This document shows, in pieces, positions 42,920 to 51,266 of a stretch of 51,266 bases of DNA (positions are counted from its first letter, which is position 1; each line of letters begins with the position of its first letter). The notes beneath the pieces were generated by a model. The model saw only the letters and a program-made list of their open reading frames with translations, searched no databases and had not been told where the DNA came from. Made by a program: the position numbers and the translations under genes. Origin of the DNA: Actinomadura roseirufa. Lineage in GTDB: Bacteria; Actinomycetota; Actinomycetes; Streptosporangiales; Streptosporangiaceae. The stretch covers positions 1-51,266 of the forward strand of contig NZ_CAACVB010000031.1 in assembly GCF_900659635.1 (NCBI RefSeq), in the 5' to 3' direction.

Positions 42920-43786
42920 TCAGGAGGTGATGTCGCGGTTGCGGAACCGGCGGAACGCGAGGGCGAACAGGACGGCGGCGTAGGAGGTCGAGATGGCGGC
43001 GCCCTTGGCCATGCCCGTCCACTGGATCTGCGGCTGGAGGGCGTCCATCCACGAGTACATCCAGTGGGTGGGCAGGAAGTCGCGCCACGATCCGAGCGCG
43101 GTGACCGCGTCCAGGATGTTGCTGACGATGACCAGGCCGACGGCGCCGCCGACGGCGCCCAGCGGCGAGTCGGTGGTGACCGAGAGCAGGAACGCCAGCG
43201 CGGCCACGACGAGCTGCGCGACCAGCGAGTAGCCGACGATGATCGCCATCCGGCCGAGCGCGGTGCCGACCGGGACGGTGCCGCCGGTGGGCAGCTCGAC
43301 ATCGCCCCAGCCGAAGCCGACGACCCCGGCGACCAGCGACATCAGCGGCAGGCTGACGACGGCGACGACGGCGTACGACAGCGAGACGATCAGTTTCTGG
43401 CGCAGCAGCCGGGCGCGCGGGACGGGCGCGGCGAGCAGGTAGCGCAGCGACGACCAGCCGGCCTCGCTGGCGACGGTGTCGCCGCAGAACAGCGAGACCG
43501 CGACGACGAGCAGGAAGCCCGTCGAGACGAACAGGGCGAACAGCGCGAAGTTCAGCGCGCTCGCCGTGGCGACGTCGACCAGGCTGGGGACGCCGTCGGG
43601 CCCCGGATCGCCACCGATCTTGAACGCGCCGACCAGCACCCACGGCAGGACGAGCAGGATGCCGAACGCGATGAGGGTGCGCCGGCGGCGGAACTGGCGG
43701 ACGGCCTCGACGCGCAGCGGCAGCGTCCGCCGGACGGTGTAGCCGGGCGCGGTGCCGTCGCCGGCCGGTGCCGTGGTCGTGCTCAC
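42920..43786 (-). CDS. ABC-2 type transporter permease
   Basis: A 288-aa membrane protein with six hydrophobic helices (LIAFGILLVLPWVLVGAFKI, LFALFVSTGFLLVVAVSLFC, LIVSLSYAVVAVVSLPLMSL, VGYSLVAQLVVAALAFLLSV, LGAVGGAVGLVIVSNILDAV and a C-terminal helix). The cytoplasmic segment SEAGWSSLRYLLAAPVPRAR is the coupling motif typical of ABC-2 permeases. The GTG at 43786 overlaps by four bases the stop of the hydrolase-ATPase fusion, its evident energy partner. Confidence 0.9.
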   Translation of the reverse strand: MSTTTAPAGDGTAPGYTVRRTLPLRVEAVRQFRRRRTLIAFGILLVLPWVLVGAFKIGGDPGPDGVPSLVDVATASALNFALFALFVSTGFLLVVAVSLFCGDTVASEAGWSSLRYLLAAPVPRARLLRQKLIVSLSYAVVAVVSLPLMSLVAGVVGFGWGDVELPTGGTVPVGTALGRMAIIVGYSLVAQLVVAALAFLLSVTTDSPLGAVGGAVGLVIVSNILDAVTALGSWRDFLPTHWMYSWMDALQPQIQWTGMAKGAAISTSYAAVLFALAFRRFRNRDITS

Positions 43787-46257
43787 GAGCCCTCCCCGAT
43801 GATCTCCAGGAACGCGTCCTCCAGGCGGCGGCCGGAGCCGACGATCTCGCTGACCGGACCGGCGGCGACGCGCCGCCCGCCGGCCATGACGACGGCGTGC
43901 GTGCAGGTCTGCTCGACCTCGGCGAGCAGGTGGCTGGAGACGATGACGGTGCGCCCGGCCGCCGCGTACCGGACGAGCACCTCGCGCATCTCGCGGATCT
44001 GCGGCGGGTCGAGGCCGTTGGTGGGCTCGTCCAGCACGAGCAGGTCGGGCAGGCCGAGCATCGCCTGGGCGATCGCGAGGCGCTGCCGCATGCCCTGCGA
44101 GTAGGTGCGCACGGCCCGGTCCAGCGCGGTGCCCAGGTCGGCGATCTTCAGCGCCTCGTCCAGGTGGGCCTCGTCCGCGGGACGGCCGGTGGCCCGCCAG
44201 TACAGGTCGAGGTTGTCGCGGCCGGACAGGTGGGGGAGGAAGCCGGGGCCCTCGACGAACGACCCGAGCCGCGACAGGACCGGCGCGCCGGGGGTGACCC
44301 GCTGCCCGAAGATGCGGATCTCGCCGGAGTCGGGGTGGATGAGGCCCATGAGCATCCGCAGGGTGGTGGTCTTCCCCGCGCCGTTCGGGCCGAGCAGGCC
44401 GAGCACCTGGCCCTTCTCGACGCGCAGCGACAGGTCGGCGACCGCGAGGTGGCCGTTGCGGTACGCCTTGGTGAGCCCGGTGATCTCCAGCGGGACGTCG
44501 CTGAGGGCGGGCCGGCCGGCGGGCCGGCGGCGGCCGCGGGCGAGGATCACGGCGGCGAGGACGGCCGCCGCGACCGGCAGGCCCCACACCCAGCCGGGGA
44601 CGGGCGCGGGCTCGGTCGCCAGGGCCGGGACGGTCGGGACGGTCAGCGGCGACACCGCCCGCACCGCGTACGAGGCGGGCTCGGCGGGCGTCGCGAAGCC
44701 CATGTCGGTGGTGGCGACGACGACGCGGAGCCGGTGGCCGCGGTCGAAGCGGTAGTCCATGGCGGGAAGCGTGACGGTGGCCTCGGTGCCGCCGGTGACG
44801 CGCACCGGCGCGGCGATCCGCCGGGCGGGGACGGCCTGCCCGGTGGGCGCGACGTCGTACAGCTTCGCGAACAGCGGCACGTCGCCCTTGCCGGACACGT
44901 GGATCCGGACGGTGGGCGCGCCGGTGAGGCGGAGGGGGCGCTCCAGCGGCGCGGTGTCGAACCGGGCGGCCTGGCCGGGCATGTCGACGGGCAGGCCGCC
45001 GCCGGGGACGCCGAGGTCGGCGAGGCCGCCGAGGGCGCCGAGACCGGGCAGCGCGGAGATCGAGGCGGGCGAGCCGCCGGCCGGGTTGAAGATCGTCTGC
45101 TCGTGGCCGTTCAGCGGGAGCGTCCGCCGGTCCGCGCCGAGGCCCGGGTAGACGCGGGCGGCGGCCTCCTCGACGACGACCTTCTGGGTGGAGGAGTCGA
45201 GCCCGCCCGCGCGGGTGACCGTGAACCCGTCCCCGGACGGCCCGCCGTGCCGCAGCCGGGCGTCGAAGAAGCCGCGGAGCAGGCCCCGGACGCGGGTGGT
45301 CTCGTTGTCGCCGCCGTCGTGGCCGCCCTGGAACCAGACCACCGAGACGGGGGCGCCGTTGCGGGTGATGGCGCGGGCGTTGGCGTCGGCCTGGTCGAGG
45401 GGGAACAGCGAGTCGGACTGCCCCTGGACCAGCAGGGTCGGCACCTTGATCCGGTCGGCGACCGACGCGGGGCTGGAGCGCCGGAGGGTGGCGACCGCCT
45501 CCGGCGTGGGACGGCCCGTCCGGGCGACCTCCTGGTACATGTCGCACAGGGACGGCAGGAAGCGTCCGCAGGCCGAGGAGCCCGCGCCGTCGGTGAAGAA
45601 CAGGCCCGCCCACAGCTTCTTGAACACGCCCTTGCCGGGGCCCGCGCCGGAGGCGTTGGGGAACAGCGCGTCCGCGAGGTCGTTCCAGGTGATCTGGGGG
45701 GCGATCGCGTCGACGCGCCGGTCGTAGGCGGCGGTCATGAGGGCGATGGCGCCGCCGTAGGACTCGCCGGCCATGCCGACCCGCGGGTCGCCGGGCCCGT
45801 CGAGCAGGACCTCGGGACGCTTGGCGAGCCAGTCGATGAGCTGCCGCGTGTCCTTGACCTCGTAGTCGGGGGAGTTCAGCGCGATCTCGCCGGTGGAGTG
45901 CCCGAACCCGCGCGCCGACCAGGTGAGGACGGTGTACCCGGCGCGGGCGAACGCGCGCGCGTCGCCGGTCACGTCCCGCTTGTCGCCGCCGAAGCCGTGG
46001 CCGAGCATGAGGGCGGGGCCCTTGGCGCGGCCGACGGGCCGGTAGAGGGTGGCGTCGAGGGTGACGCGCTGGTCGTCCTTCGGGCCGTCCACCACGGTGA
46101 TGCGCTCGTCGACGGTGCGGACGCGCGGCGCGCCGTCGGCCGACACGCCCCACGCGGCGCCGCCGCCCAGCAGCGCGACCGCGGCGCCCGCCGCCGTCCA
46201 GCGCGCGGCCCGGCCCGTCCTGCCCCACCGCGCCCGGAGCGCTCCGCCCACCCTCAT
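43783..46257 (-). CDS. Fusion of an X-Pro-dipeptidyl-peptidase-like hydrolase with an ABC ATPase
   Basis: An 824-aa two-part protein. Residues ~20-38 form an N-terminal membrane anchor or signal sequence; residues ~45-540 are a CocE/NonD (S15-like) alpha/beta hydrolase with LMLGHGFGGDKRD, GYTVLTWSARGFGHSTG, the nucleophile GESYGG (Ser166), LLVQGQSDSLFPLDQ and FQGGHDGGDNET, plus a jelly-roll-like domain. A second membrane helix (WVWGLPVAAAVLAAVILARG, ~550-572) leads to an ABC ATPase with Walker A GPNGAGKTTT, signature YSQGMRQRL, Walker B LLVLDEPTNGLDPP and H-loop VSSHLL. The topology places the hydrolase outside and the ATPase inside. The ABC-2 permease follows with a GTGA overlap. Confidence 0.85.
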   Translation of the reverse strand: MRVGGALRARWGRTGRAARWTAAGAAVALLGGGAAWGVSADGAPRVRTVDERITVVDGPKDDQRVTLDATLYRPVGRAKGPALMLGHGFGGDKRDVTGDARAFARAGYTVLTWSARGFGHSTGEIALNSPDYEVKDTRQLIDWLAKRPEVLLDGPGDPRVGMAGESYGGAIALMTAAYDRRVDAIAPQITWNDLADALFPNASGAGPGKGVFKKLWAGLFFTDGAGSSACGRFLPSLCDMYQEVARTGRPTPEAVATLRRSSPASVADRIKVPTLLVQGQSDSLFPLDQADANARAITRNGAPVSVVWFQGGHDGGDNETTRVRGLLRGFFDARLRHGGPSGDGFTVTRAGGLDSSTQKVVVEEAAARVYPGLGADRRTLPLNGHEQTIFNPAGGSPASISALPGLGALGGLADLGVPGGGLPVDMPGQAARFDTAPLERPLRLTGAPTVRIHVSGKGDVPLFAKLYDVAPTGQAVPARRIAAPVRVTGGTEATVTLPAMDYRFDRGHRLRVVVATTDMGFATPAEPASYAVRAVSPLTVPTVPALATEPAPVPGWVWGLPVAAAVLAAVILARGRRRPAGRPALSDVPLEITGLTKAYRNGHLAVADLSLRVEKGQVLGLLGPNGAGKTTTLRMLMGLIHPDSGEIRIFGQRVTPGAPVLSRLGSFVEGPGFLPHLSGRDNLDLYWRATGRPADEAHLDEALKIADLGTALDRAVRTYSQGMRQRLAIAQAMLGLPDLLVLDEPTNGLDPPQIREMREVLVRYAAAGRTVIVSSHLLAEVEQTCTHAVVMAGGRRVAAGPVSEIVGSGRRLEDAFLEIIGEGS

Positions 46258-46411
46258 GTCCAGCACCCTATGCGGGCCGGAACGGCGGCCGCTCCGTCCC
46301 CGGAGCCGATCCGCCCTGCGCCCGGCGCCGTATGCCGAGCCCGCCCGTACATCGCGTGGTGTACGGGGGTGTTCGCGGCGAGCGCGTCTCACGCCGGGCG
46401 CGATGTCGCGC

Positions 46412-47044
46412 TCAGCCGCCGGACGAGGCGTCGCCGGACGGGGGCGGGGCCAGGGCGGCGGTGAACATCGCGGTCAGGCGGCCGGTGAGGTCGGCCGGGT
46501 CGGCGGCGCGCAGGTCGGTCAGGTCGAGCAGGCGCCGGACGGGCCCGCCGCCCATGATGAGCGCCGAGGCGAGCAGCGCGCGGGCCCGCGCGTCCGGGCC
46601 GTCGAGCTGGGCGATCATCGGCTCGACGGCGACGTCCTCCAGGTAGCGCGAGAGGATCTGCTTGACCTCGGGATGGCCCGCGGACCGGTCGAGCATCCGC
46701 GTCATCGGGCTCTCCGGTTTCCGGCCGATCTGCCGGACGACGTGCTCGGCGAGCCGGCGGGGCAGCCCCGCGGCGTCGCCGGCGATGACGCCGCGCAGCA
46801 CCGACTCGCCCTCCAGGATCTCGCCGAACAGGGCCGCCTTGGTACCGAAGTAGCGGTTGACCAGGGCCATGTTCGCCTCGGCCGCCGCCGCGATCATGCG
46901 GACGGTGACGCCGTCGTAGCCGTGCTCGCCGAACAGGTCGCGGGCGGCGTCCAGGATGCGGCGGCGGGTGGCCTCCCGGTCGCGCTTGCGCCGCTCGGCC
47001 GGGGCGCCCTCCGCCCGCGTGCCGGCGTCGGCCCGTGTCTCCAT
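46412..47044 (-). CDS. TetR-family transcriptional regulator
   Basis: A 210-aa regulator: TRRRILDAARDLFGEHGYDG, VTVRMIAAAAEANMALVNRY, FGTKAALFGEILEGE for DNA binding, and a helical effector domain ending with a proline/glycine tail. ATG 47044 was chosen; the in-frame reading to 47170 would cover the promoter. It is divergent from an MFS pump, with an operator-like dyad in between, so it probably represses that pump and itself. Confidence 0.93.
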   Translation of the reverse strand: METRADAGTRAEGAPAERRKRDREATRRRILDAARDLFGEHGYDGVTVRMIAAAAEANMALVNRYFGTKAALFGEILEGESVLRGVIAGDAAGLPRRLAEHVVRQIGRKPESPMTRMLDRSAGHPEVKQILSRYLEDVAVEPMIAQLDGPDARARALLASALIMGGGPVRRLLDLTDLRAADPADLTGRLTAMFTAALAPPPSGDASSGG

Positions 47045-47102
47045 GTCCGTCCCATCGTCCCTGGCGCGCCCGCCGTCCGGGCGGCTCTCAGTATCCCCCG
47101 GG

Positions 47103-47131
47103 TTGCAAGTAAACAAGCGTCTACATACGAT
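47103..47131 (+). promoter_or_regulatory. Promoter of the MFS pump with an overlapping TetR operator
   Basis: TTGCAA (47103-47108) and TACGAT (47126-47131) are separated by 17 bases and resemble a sigma70-type promoter, 40 bases before the GTG start. The spacer holds the imperfect dyad GTAAAC-AAGC-GTCTAC (47109-47124), well placed for repression by the divergent TetR protein. Confidence 0.6.
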
Positions 47132-47171
47132 ATGTGCAAAACACAGGTAATGACTCTTATGTGGGGGCATC

Positions 47172-49775
47172 GTGGCCGGAGTGAGCGCGGCGGTGGAGAC
47201 GGCGGTGCCGGAGCAGGCGCCACCGCGCTACACCCATCGCCAGATCCTGGAGATCCTCGCCGGCCTGATGATGGCGATGCTCACCGCGATGATCTCCACG
47301 TCGGTGGTCAGCACGGCGCTGCCGACGATCGTCGGGGACCTCGGCGGCCAGGACCAGCTCTCCTGGGTCGCCAGCGCCTCGCTGCTGACCATGACGGCGT
47401 CCACGCCGCTGTGGGGCAAGCTGTCGGACATCTTCGGCCGCAAGCTGATGTTCCAGAGCGCGCTCCTGCTGTTCGTGGTCGCGTCCGTGGCGGCGGGGCT
47501 GTCGCAGAACATCGGCCAGCTGATCGCCGCCCGCGCGTTCCAGGGCCTCGGCGTCGGCGGGCTGTCCGCGCTGGCCCAGGTGATCCTCGGGGACGTGGTG
47601 GAGCCGCGGCAGCGCGGCCGCTACGCCGGCTTCATGGGCGCGGTGTTCGGCGTCGCGACCGTCGCCGGGCCGCTGCTCGGCGGGTTCATCGTGGACGCCG
47701 ACGCGCTCGGCTGGCGCTGGTGCTTCTACGTGAGCATCCCGCTGGCGGTGGTCGCGTTCGCGGTCATCCAGCGCGTGCTGAAGCTGCCGAGGGTCCGCCG
47801 CGACACCCGCATCGACGTGCTCGGCGCGGTCACGATCACCGGTGCCGCGACGGCACTGATGCTGCTGCTGTCCATGGGCGGCCAGCAGTTCGGGTGGAAC
47901 TCCCGGTGGACCTACCTCCTGCTCGGCGCCGCCGCGGCGCTGCTGGGCCTGTCGATCGTGGCCGAGCGGATCGCCCGGGACCCGATCCTGCCGCCGCGGC
48001 TGTTCCGCGACCGGACGTTCGTGCTGTCCGGGCTCACCTCGATCTGCGTCGGCATCGCCATGTTCGGCGGGATGATCTACATGCCGCAGTACCTGCAGGT
48101 CGTCAAGGGGATGAGCCCGACCGCCTCGGGGCTGATGACGCTGCCGATGGTCGTCGGCATGCTCATCACCTCCACCGCGTCCGGGCAGCTCGTCACCCGG
48201 ACCGGCCGCTACAAGATCTTCCCGGTGTTCGGGCTGGTGTTCATCGGCGCCGCGATGTTCCTGCTGTCGCGGCTGCACGTCGGCTCGTCCGGGTGGCTCA
48301 TCGGCGCGGACGTGGCCGTCCTCGGCGTCGGGCTCGGGCTGACTCTGCAGATCCTCATCCTCGCCGCGCAGAACGCCGCCGCGGCCGCCGACCTCGCCGC
48401 CACGACGTCCGGCGTCTCGTTCTTCCGCAACCTCGGCGGCGCGATGGGCGTCGCCGCGTTCGGCGCGATCCTCAGCAACCGGCTGGGCGGCGAGCTGGCC
48501 GCGGGGCTGCGCGCCGCGCACGTCACGGCACCGCCCGGCGGCGGTGAGCTGGGCTCGCCCGCGCAGATCCAGGCGCTGCCCGAGCCGTTCAAGCACATCG
48601 TGCTGACGGCGTTCACGAACTCGCTGGAGAGCGTGTTCATCGTCGGCGTCCCGGTGGCCGTGCTCGGCCTCCTCGCGGTGCTGGGGCTCAAGGAACTGCC
48701 GCTGCGCGGCTCCGCGCCGGCCGGGCGCCCCGGGGCCAACGGCGGCGCGGAACCCGCTTCGCCGTCCGGCGGGGTGGTGGGACGGCACGCGCGCGGTTAC
48801 GATCGGCAGCCCGTCCCGGTGCCGGAGCTCGTCCCCGTCGCCGCCGCCTCCGGTCACGACGAGATGGTCATCGCGATGAACGAGATGTCCCCCCACGGGA
48901 CGCAGCCCCCCGGCCAGGCCCCGGCAGGGCTCGGCGGCACGGCGGTACCCGCCGTGGACGCTGTGGAACGCTCCGAACACGGCCCGGCGCGGCGCCCCTC
49001 CGGCGGGCGGCCCGCGGGCGTCCCCGTCCGGGGCGTGGTCCGCGCCGGGGACGGCGCGCCCATCCCGGCCGCCGCGCTGACCCTGATCGGGGCGGACGGG
49101 CACCAGCTCGCCCGCGCCGTCACCCAGGACGACGGCCGGTACGCGCTGCCGACCCCCGGCCCCGGCACGTACGTGCTGATCGCCGCGACCGGCGGGCACG
49201 AGCCGCTGGCCGCGACGCTGGCCGTCGGCGACGACCCGGTGGACTTCGACCCGACGCTGACGGGCAACGGCGGTCTCACGGGAACGGTCCGCAGCGCCGA
49301 CGGCAGCCCGATCGCGGGCGCGATGGTGGTCGTCACCGACGTCCACGGCGACGTCGTCGGCACCGGCCGCACCGGCGCCGACGGGCGCTACGCGTTCATG
49401 GACGTGGTGTCCGGCGGGTACACGCTCGCGGTCAGCGCCGCCGCGCACCGCCCGGTGGCGCTGCCGGTGGAGGTCGGGAGCGGCGGGCAGAGCCGCCTGG
49501 ACGTGGAGATGCCGCCGGGCGCCCGGGTGCGCGGTACCGTCCGGACCGAGGCGGGCGAGCCCATCGAGGACGCCCGTGTCATCCTCATGGACGCGGCCGG
49601 CGTCGTCGTCGCGATGGCGACCACCGGCCCGGACGGCGAGTACGCGTTCACCGACCTGCTCGGCGGGCAGTACACGGTGATCGCCTCCGGCTATCCGCCG
49701 GTGGCCACCGCGCTGTCGCTGACGGGCGGCCGCGAGGACGGCCACGACCTGAAGCTCGGCCACCCGGACGAATGA
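47172..49775 (+). CDS. DHA2-type MFS exporter with three C-terminal carboxypeptidase-regulatory-like domains
   Basis: An 867-aa protein. Residues ~25-520 are a 14-helix DHA2 drug:H+ antiporter (VVSTALPTIVGDLGGQDQLS, PLWGKLSDIFGRK as motif A, GLGVGGLSALAQVILGDVVE, GPLLGGFIVDADALGWRWCF). After a linker of ~90 residues come three beta-sandwich repeats of ~75 residues near 615-690, 699-770 and 785-855, each with G.V....G.PI..A.V.L.D..G.V......G.DGRY.F....GGYT.... as in CarboxypepD_reg proteins. A DHA2 protein has both ends inside, so the repeats should be cytoplasmic. The start is GTG at 47172. It is likely regulated by the divergent TetR. Confidence 0.88.
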   Translation: MAGVSAAVETAVPEQAPPRYTHRQILEILAGLMMAMLTAMISTSVVSTALPTIVGDLGGQDQLSWVASASLLTMTASTPLWGKLSDIFGRKLMFQSALLLFVVASVAAGLSQNIGQLIAARAFQGLGVGGLSALAQVILGDVVEPRQRGRYAGFMGAVFGVATVAGPLLGGFIVDADALGWRWCFYVSIPLAVVAFAVIQRVLKLPRVRRDTRIDVLGAVTITGAATALMLLLSMGGQQFGWNSRWTYLLLGAAAALLGLSIVAERIARDPILPPRLFRDRTFVLSGLTSICVGIAMFGGMIYMPQYLQVVKGMSPTASGLMTLPMVVGMLITSTASGQLVTRTGRYKIFPVFGLVFIGAAMFLLSRLHVGSSGWLIGADVAVLGVGLGLTLQILILAAQNAAAAADLAATTSGVSFFRNLGGAMGVAAFGAILSNRLGGELAAGLRAAHVTAPPGGGELGSPAQIQALPEPFKHIVLTAFTNSLESVFIVGVPVAVLGLLAVLGLKELPLRGSAPAGRPGANGGAEPASPSGGVVGRHARGYDRQPVPVPELVPVAAASGHDEMVIAMNEMSPHGTQPPGQAPAGLGGTAVPAVDAVERSEHGPARRPSGGRPAGVPVRGVVRAGDGAPIPAAALTLIGADGHQLARAVTQDDGRYALPTPGPGTYVLIAATGGHEPLAATLAVGDDPVDFDPTLTGNGGLTGTVRSADGSPIAGAMVVVTDVHGDVVGTGRTGADGRYAFMDVVSGGYTLAVSAAAHRPVALPVEVGSGGQSRLDVEMPPGARVRGTVRTEAGEPIEDARVILMDAAGVVVAMATTGPDGEYAFTDLLGGQYTVIASGYPPVATALSLTGGREDGHDLKLGHPDE

Positions 49776-49824
49776 CGGGCGGGGCCGGGACCACACGAGT
49801 ACGAACCTGGAGTGCGGGTCGTTG

Positions 49825-50652
49825 ATGGATGAGAGTCAGGGTCTGCGCGGCACCGTGCGGACGAAGGACGGCTGGCCCGTGCCGAACGCCATCGTCACGG
49901 TCACGGACCTGGCGGGACGGCAGGTCGCGCGGGAGCGGACCGGCGACGACGGCGTGCTGGCGGGCGGCCCGCTGCCCGCCGGGACCTACACCGCGATCGT
50001 GACGGCGGCCGGCCACCGGCCCGACGCCGCGACGCTGGTCGTGCACGGCTCGGGCGCCGCCGACCTCGGGACGCGGGCGCTGGAGCGGGCCGGCGGCACC
50101 GCGCTGCCGCCGCCCGGCCCGTGGACGATCGACCCGGTGCACTCCAGCGTCGGCGCCGTCGCCCGGCACCTCGGCCTGACGAGCGTCCGCGGCCGGTTCG
50201 CCGCGTTCGAGGGGCGCGTGGAGGTCGCCGAGCCGGTGGAGGCGTCCCGGGTCACCGCGCGGATCGAGGCCGCGTCCATCGACACCGGCACCAAGATGCG
50301 CGACGACCACCTGCGCTCGGCCGATTTCCTGAGCGCCGACGAGCACCCCGTCATCACCTACGAGGGCGACGGGCTGACCGCCGCCGGGCCCGACCGATGG
50401 ACGGTCCACGGCGACCTCACCCTCAACGGGGTCACCCAGCGCGTCGACCTGGACATGACCTACCTCGGGACCAGCGCCGACCCGTGGGGCGGCATGCGGA
50501 CCGCGTTCCGCGCGACGGCGGAACTGCGCCGAAGCGACTTCGGGATCCGCTTCAACCAGATCATGGAGGCGGGCGTCGCGCTGGTCGGCGAGAGCCTCAG
50601 GGTGGAGCTGGAGATCCAGGCCGTGCGGGGCACGGAGCTCCCGTCGGCCTGA
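49825..50652 (+). CDS. YceI-family protein with an N-terminal carboxypeptidase-regulatory-like domain
   Basis: A 275-aa protein without signal peptide. Residues ~1-75 are one beta-sandwich unit of the same type as in the upstream pump (GLRGTVRTKDGWPVPNAIVT, VTDLAGRQVARERTGDDGVL). Residues ~95-270 are a YceI lipid-binding barrel (WTIDPVHSSVGAVARHLGLT, VRGRFAAFEGRVEVA, IDTGTKMRDDHLRSADFLSA, DEHPVITYEGDG, LTLNGVTQRVDLDM). YceI proteins bind long isoprenoid or fatty ligands. ATG 49825 or TTG 49822 may start it. It is 49 bases downstream of the pump and likely co-transcribed. Confidence 0.88.
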   Translation: MDESQGLRGTVRTKDGWPVPNAIVTVTDLAGRQVARERTGDDGVLAGGPLPAGTYTAIVTAAGHRPDAATLVVHGSGAADLGTRALERAGGTALPPPGPWTIDPVHSSVGAVARHLGLTSVRGRFAAFEGRVEVAEPVEASRVTARIEAASIDTGTKMRDDHLRSADFLSADEHPVITYEGDGLTAAGPDRWTVHGDLTLNGVTQRVDLDMTYLGTSADPWGGMRTAFRATAELRRSDFGIRFNQIMEAGVALVGESLRVELEIQAVRGTELPSA

Positions 50653-50679
50653 CGCGGGACGCGGCGCGCCGCCGCGGGG

Positions 50680-51266
50680 TCAGCGGCCCTTGAGCTCGCG
50701 GACGAGCCGGTCGGCGGCGGCGCGGTCGGGCGGCCCGGTCACGACGATCTTGCCGTCCGTCACCGCCATGTCCACCCGGGGCAGCGTGACCAGCCGGTCG
50801 CGGACGACGAACGCCAGGTCGCGGCCCACCATCGCGCGGGTCAGGTCGGCGAAGGCGCGCCGGTCCACCGGCCGGAGCGTGACCGCCACGTCGTATCGGG
50901 CGGGCGCCGTCCGGGACCGCTGGACGCGCAGGTCGGCGACCTTGTGGATCGCGATGCCCTGGGTCAGCCGGTAGCAGGCCGGCCCGGTGGCCGCCTGGCC
51001 GGTGATGCCCTGCGTCCCGGCCGGGCACTGCCCCGGCGTGATCTGCGCGACGGGGTAGACGTGCAGCGGCGCCGCCAGCGTCACCGGCCGGGTGCGCATC
51101 GACGCGGCGATCATCCCGCCGGTCACCACCACCGCGGCGATCAGCAGCCCCAGCGTCATGACCATGATGAGCAGCGCCGAGCGGTGCTGGTCGGCGGCCC
51201 GCTCCCGGCGCACCGCCCCGGCCGCCCGGTCGCGCCGCTGCGCCGCGCGGGCGCGCTTGGCCTCCG
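50680..51266 (-). CDS. Membrane protein with a SecD-P1-head-like domain (5' end outside window)
   Basis: Minus-strand frame open to the end of the window; a GTG at 51213 is the last possible start inside it, but upstream residues (KRARAAQRRDRAAGAV) continue the same basic, Arg/Ala-rich N terminus, so the true start is probably outside. One transmembrane helix (ALLIMVMTLGLLIAAVVVTG), then an extracytoplasmic part with two cysteines (GQCPAGT, PACYRLTQG) and a domain YDVAVTLRPVDRRAFADLTR, AFVVRDRLVTLPRV, ITV-like end, resembling the P1 head of SecD. A stand-alone version could be a chaperone-like export factor. It converges on the YceI gene. Confidence 0.7.
   Translation of the reverse strand, partial: EAKRARAAQRRDRAAGAVRRERAADQHRSALLIMVMTLGLLIAAVVVTGGMIAASMRTRPVTLAAPLHVYPVAQITPGQCPAGTQGITGQAATGPACYRLTQGIAIHKVADLRVQRSRTAPARYDVAVTLRPVDRRAFADLTRAMVGRDLAFVVRDRLVTLPRVDMAVTDGKIVVTGPPDRAAADRLVRELKGR

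Noticed and set aside
46258..46392. Longer N terminus for the hydrolase-ABC fusion
   Set aside because: The added residues are Arg/Gly-rich with no conservation; ATG 46257 directly precedes the membrane anchor.
47157..49796. Very long minus-strand open frame antisense to the MFS pump
   Set aside because: It is a high-GC shadow: Arg/Gly/His-biased, no domains, and the plus strand clearly encodes the pump.

Overview
The window is a very GC-rich actinomycete chromosome segment. The 13-plus-subunit-type nuo operon, the conservon (cvn) locus, the abundance of TetR and NarL-type regulators and the GTG/TTG starts with ATGA/GTGA overlaps all point to Streptosporangiales, probably Thermomonosporaceae such as Actinomadura; the family assignment is inference. 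No tRNA, rRNA, CRISPR array or intact insertion sequence is visible.

Layout. 1-10123: the 3' half of a respiratory complex I operon (end of nuoG, then nuoH-I-J-K-L-M-N, nearly all start/stop overlapping) followed by a long-chain polyprenyl diphosphate synthase that probably makes the menaquinone side chain. 10185-12025 (minus): a conservon with intact cvnD, cvnC and cvnB, but only the C-terminal tail of the cvnA sensor kinase. 12223-13893 (minus): a stand-alone class II terpene cyclase with an unusual DADTT acid motif. 14210-16293: a small secreted protein, a RarD-type permease and MsrA. 16305-16624: debris of a PIN toxin locus. 16639-23212: an accessory stretch of small genes (DUF4288, an XRE regulator with three coupled unknown genes, a monooxygenase-like protein, two unknowns, a cytidine deaminase-like protein, an alpha/beta hydrolase remnant and a RibD/DHFR-like reductase).

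23346-32969 is regulatory and transport: two NarL-type two-component pairs, a secreted tannase-like hydrolase with a convergent TetR, and an FtsX/MacB-type ABC exporter divergent from the second pair, followed by a relic of a second copy of its ATPase. 33738-37005: an ECF sigma factor, its coupled membrane partner and a large secreted protein of unknown function. 37075-42700: DUF5713, an epimerase, a MarR regulator with a CynX-type MFS exporter, an alpha/beta hydrolase divergent from a protein with a degenerate nucleoside-diphosphate-kinase domain, and a 31-codon small ORF. 42920-51266: an unusual peptidase/hydrolase-ABC ATPase fusion with its permease, a TetR divergent from an MFS pump carrying three carboxypeptidase-regulatory-like domains, a YceI protein sharing that domain, and the partial gene of a membrane protein with a SecD-P1-like domain.

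The most interesting signals are the DADTT terpene cyclase, the hydrolase-ABC fusion, the MFS/YceI pair sharing beta-sandwich domains, the NDK-like protein behind a dense operator array, the headless conservon kinase, a putative ATC start codon and a six-codon leader in front of the ECF sigma factor. The first ~95 bases do not look like NuoG and may be a junction or assembly artefact.
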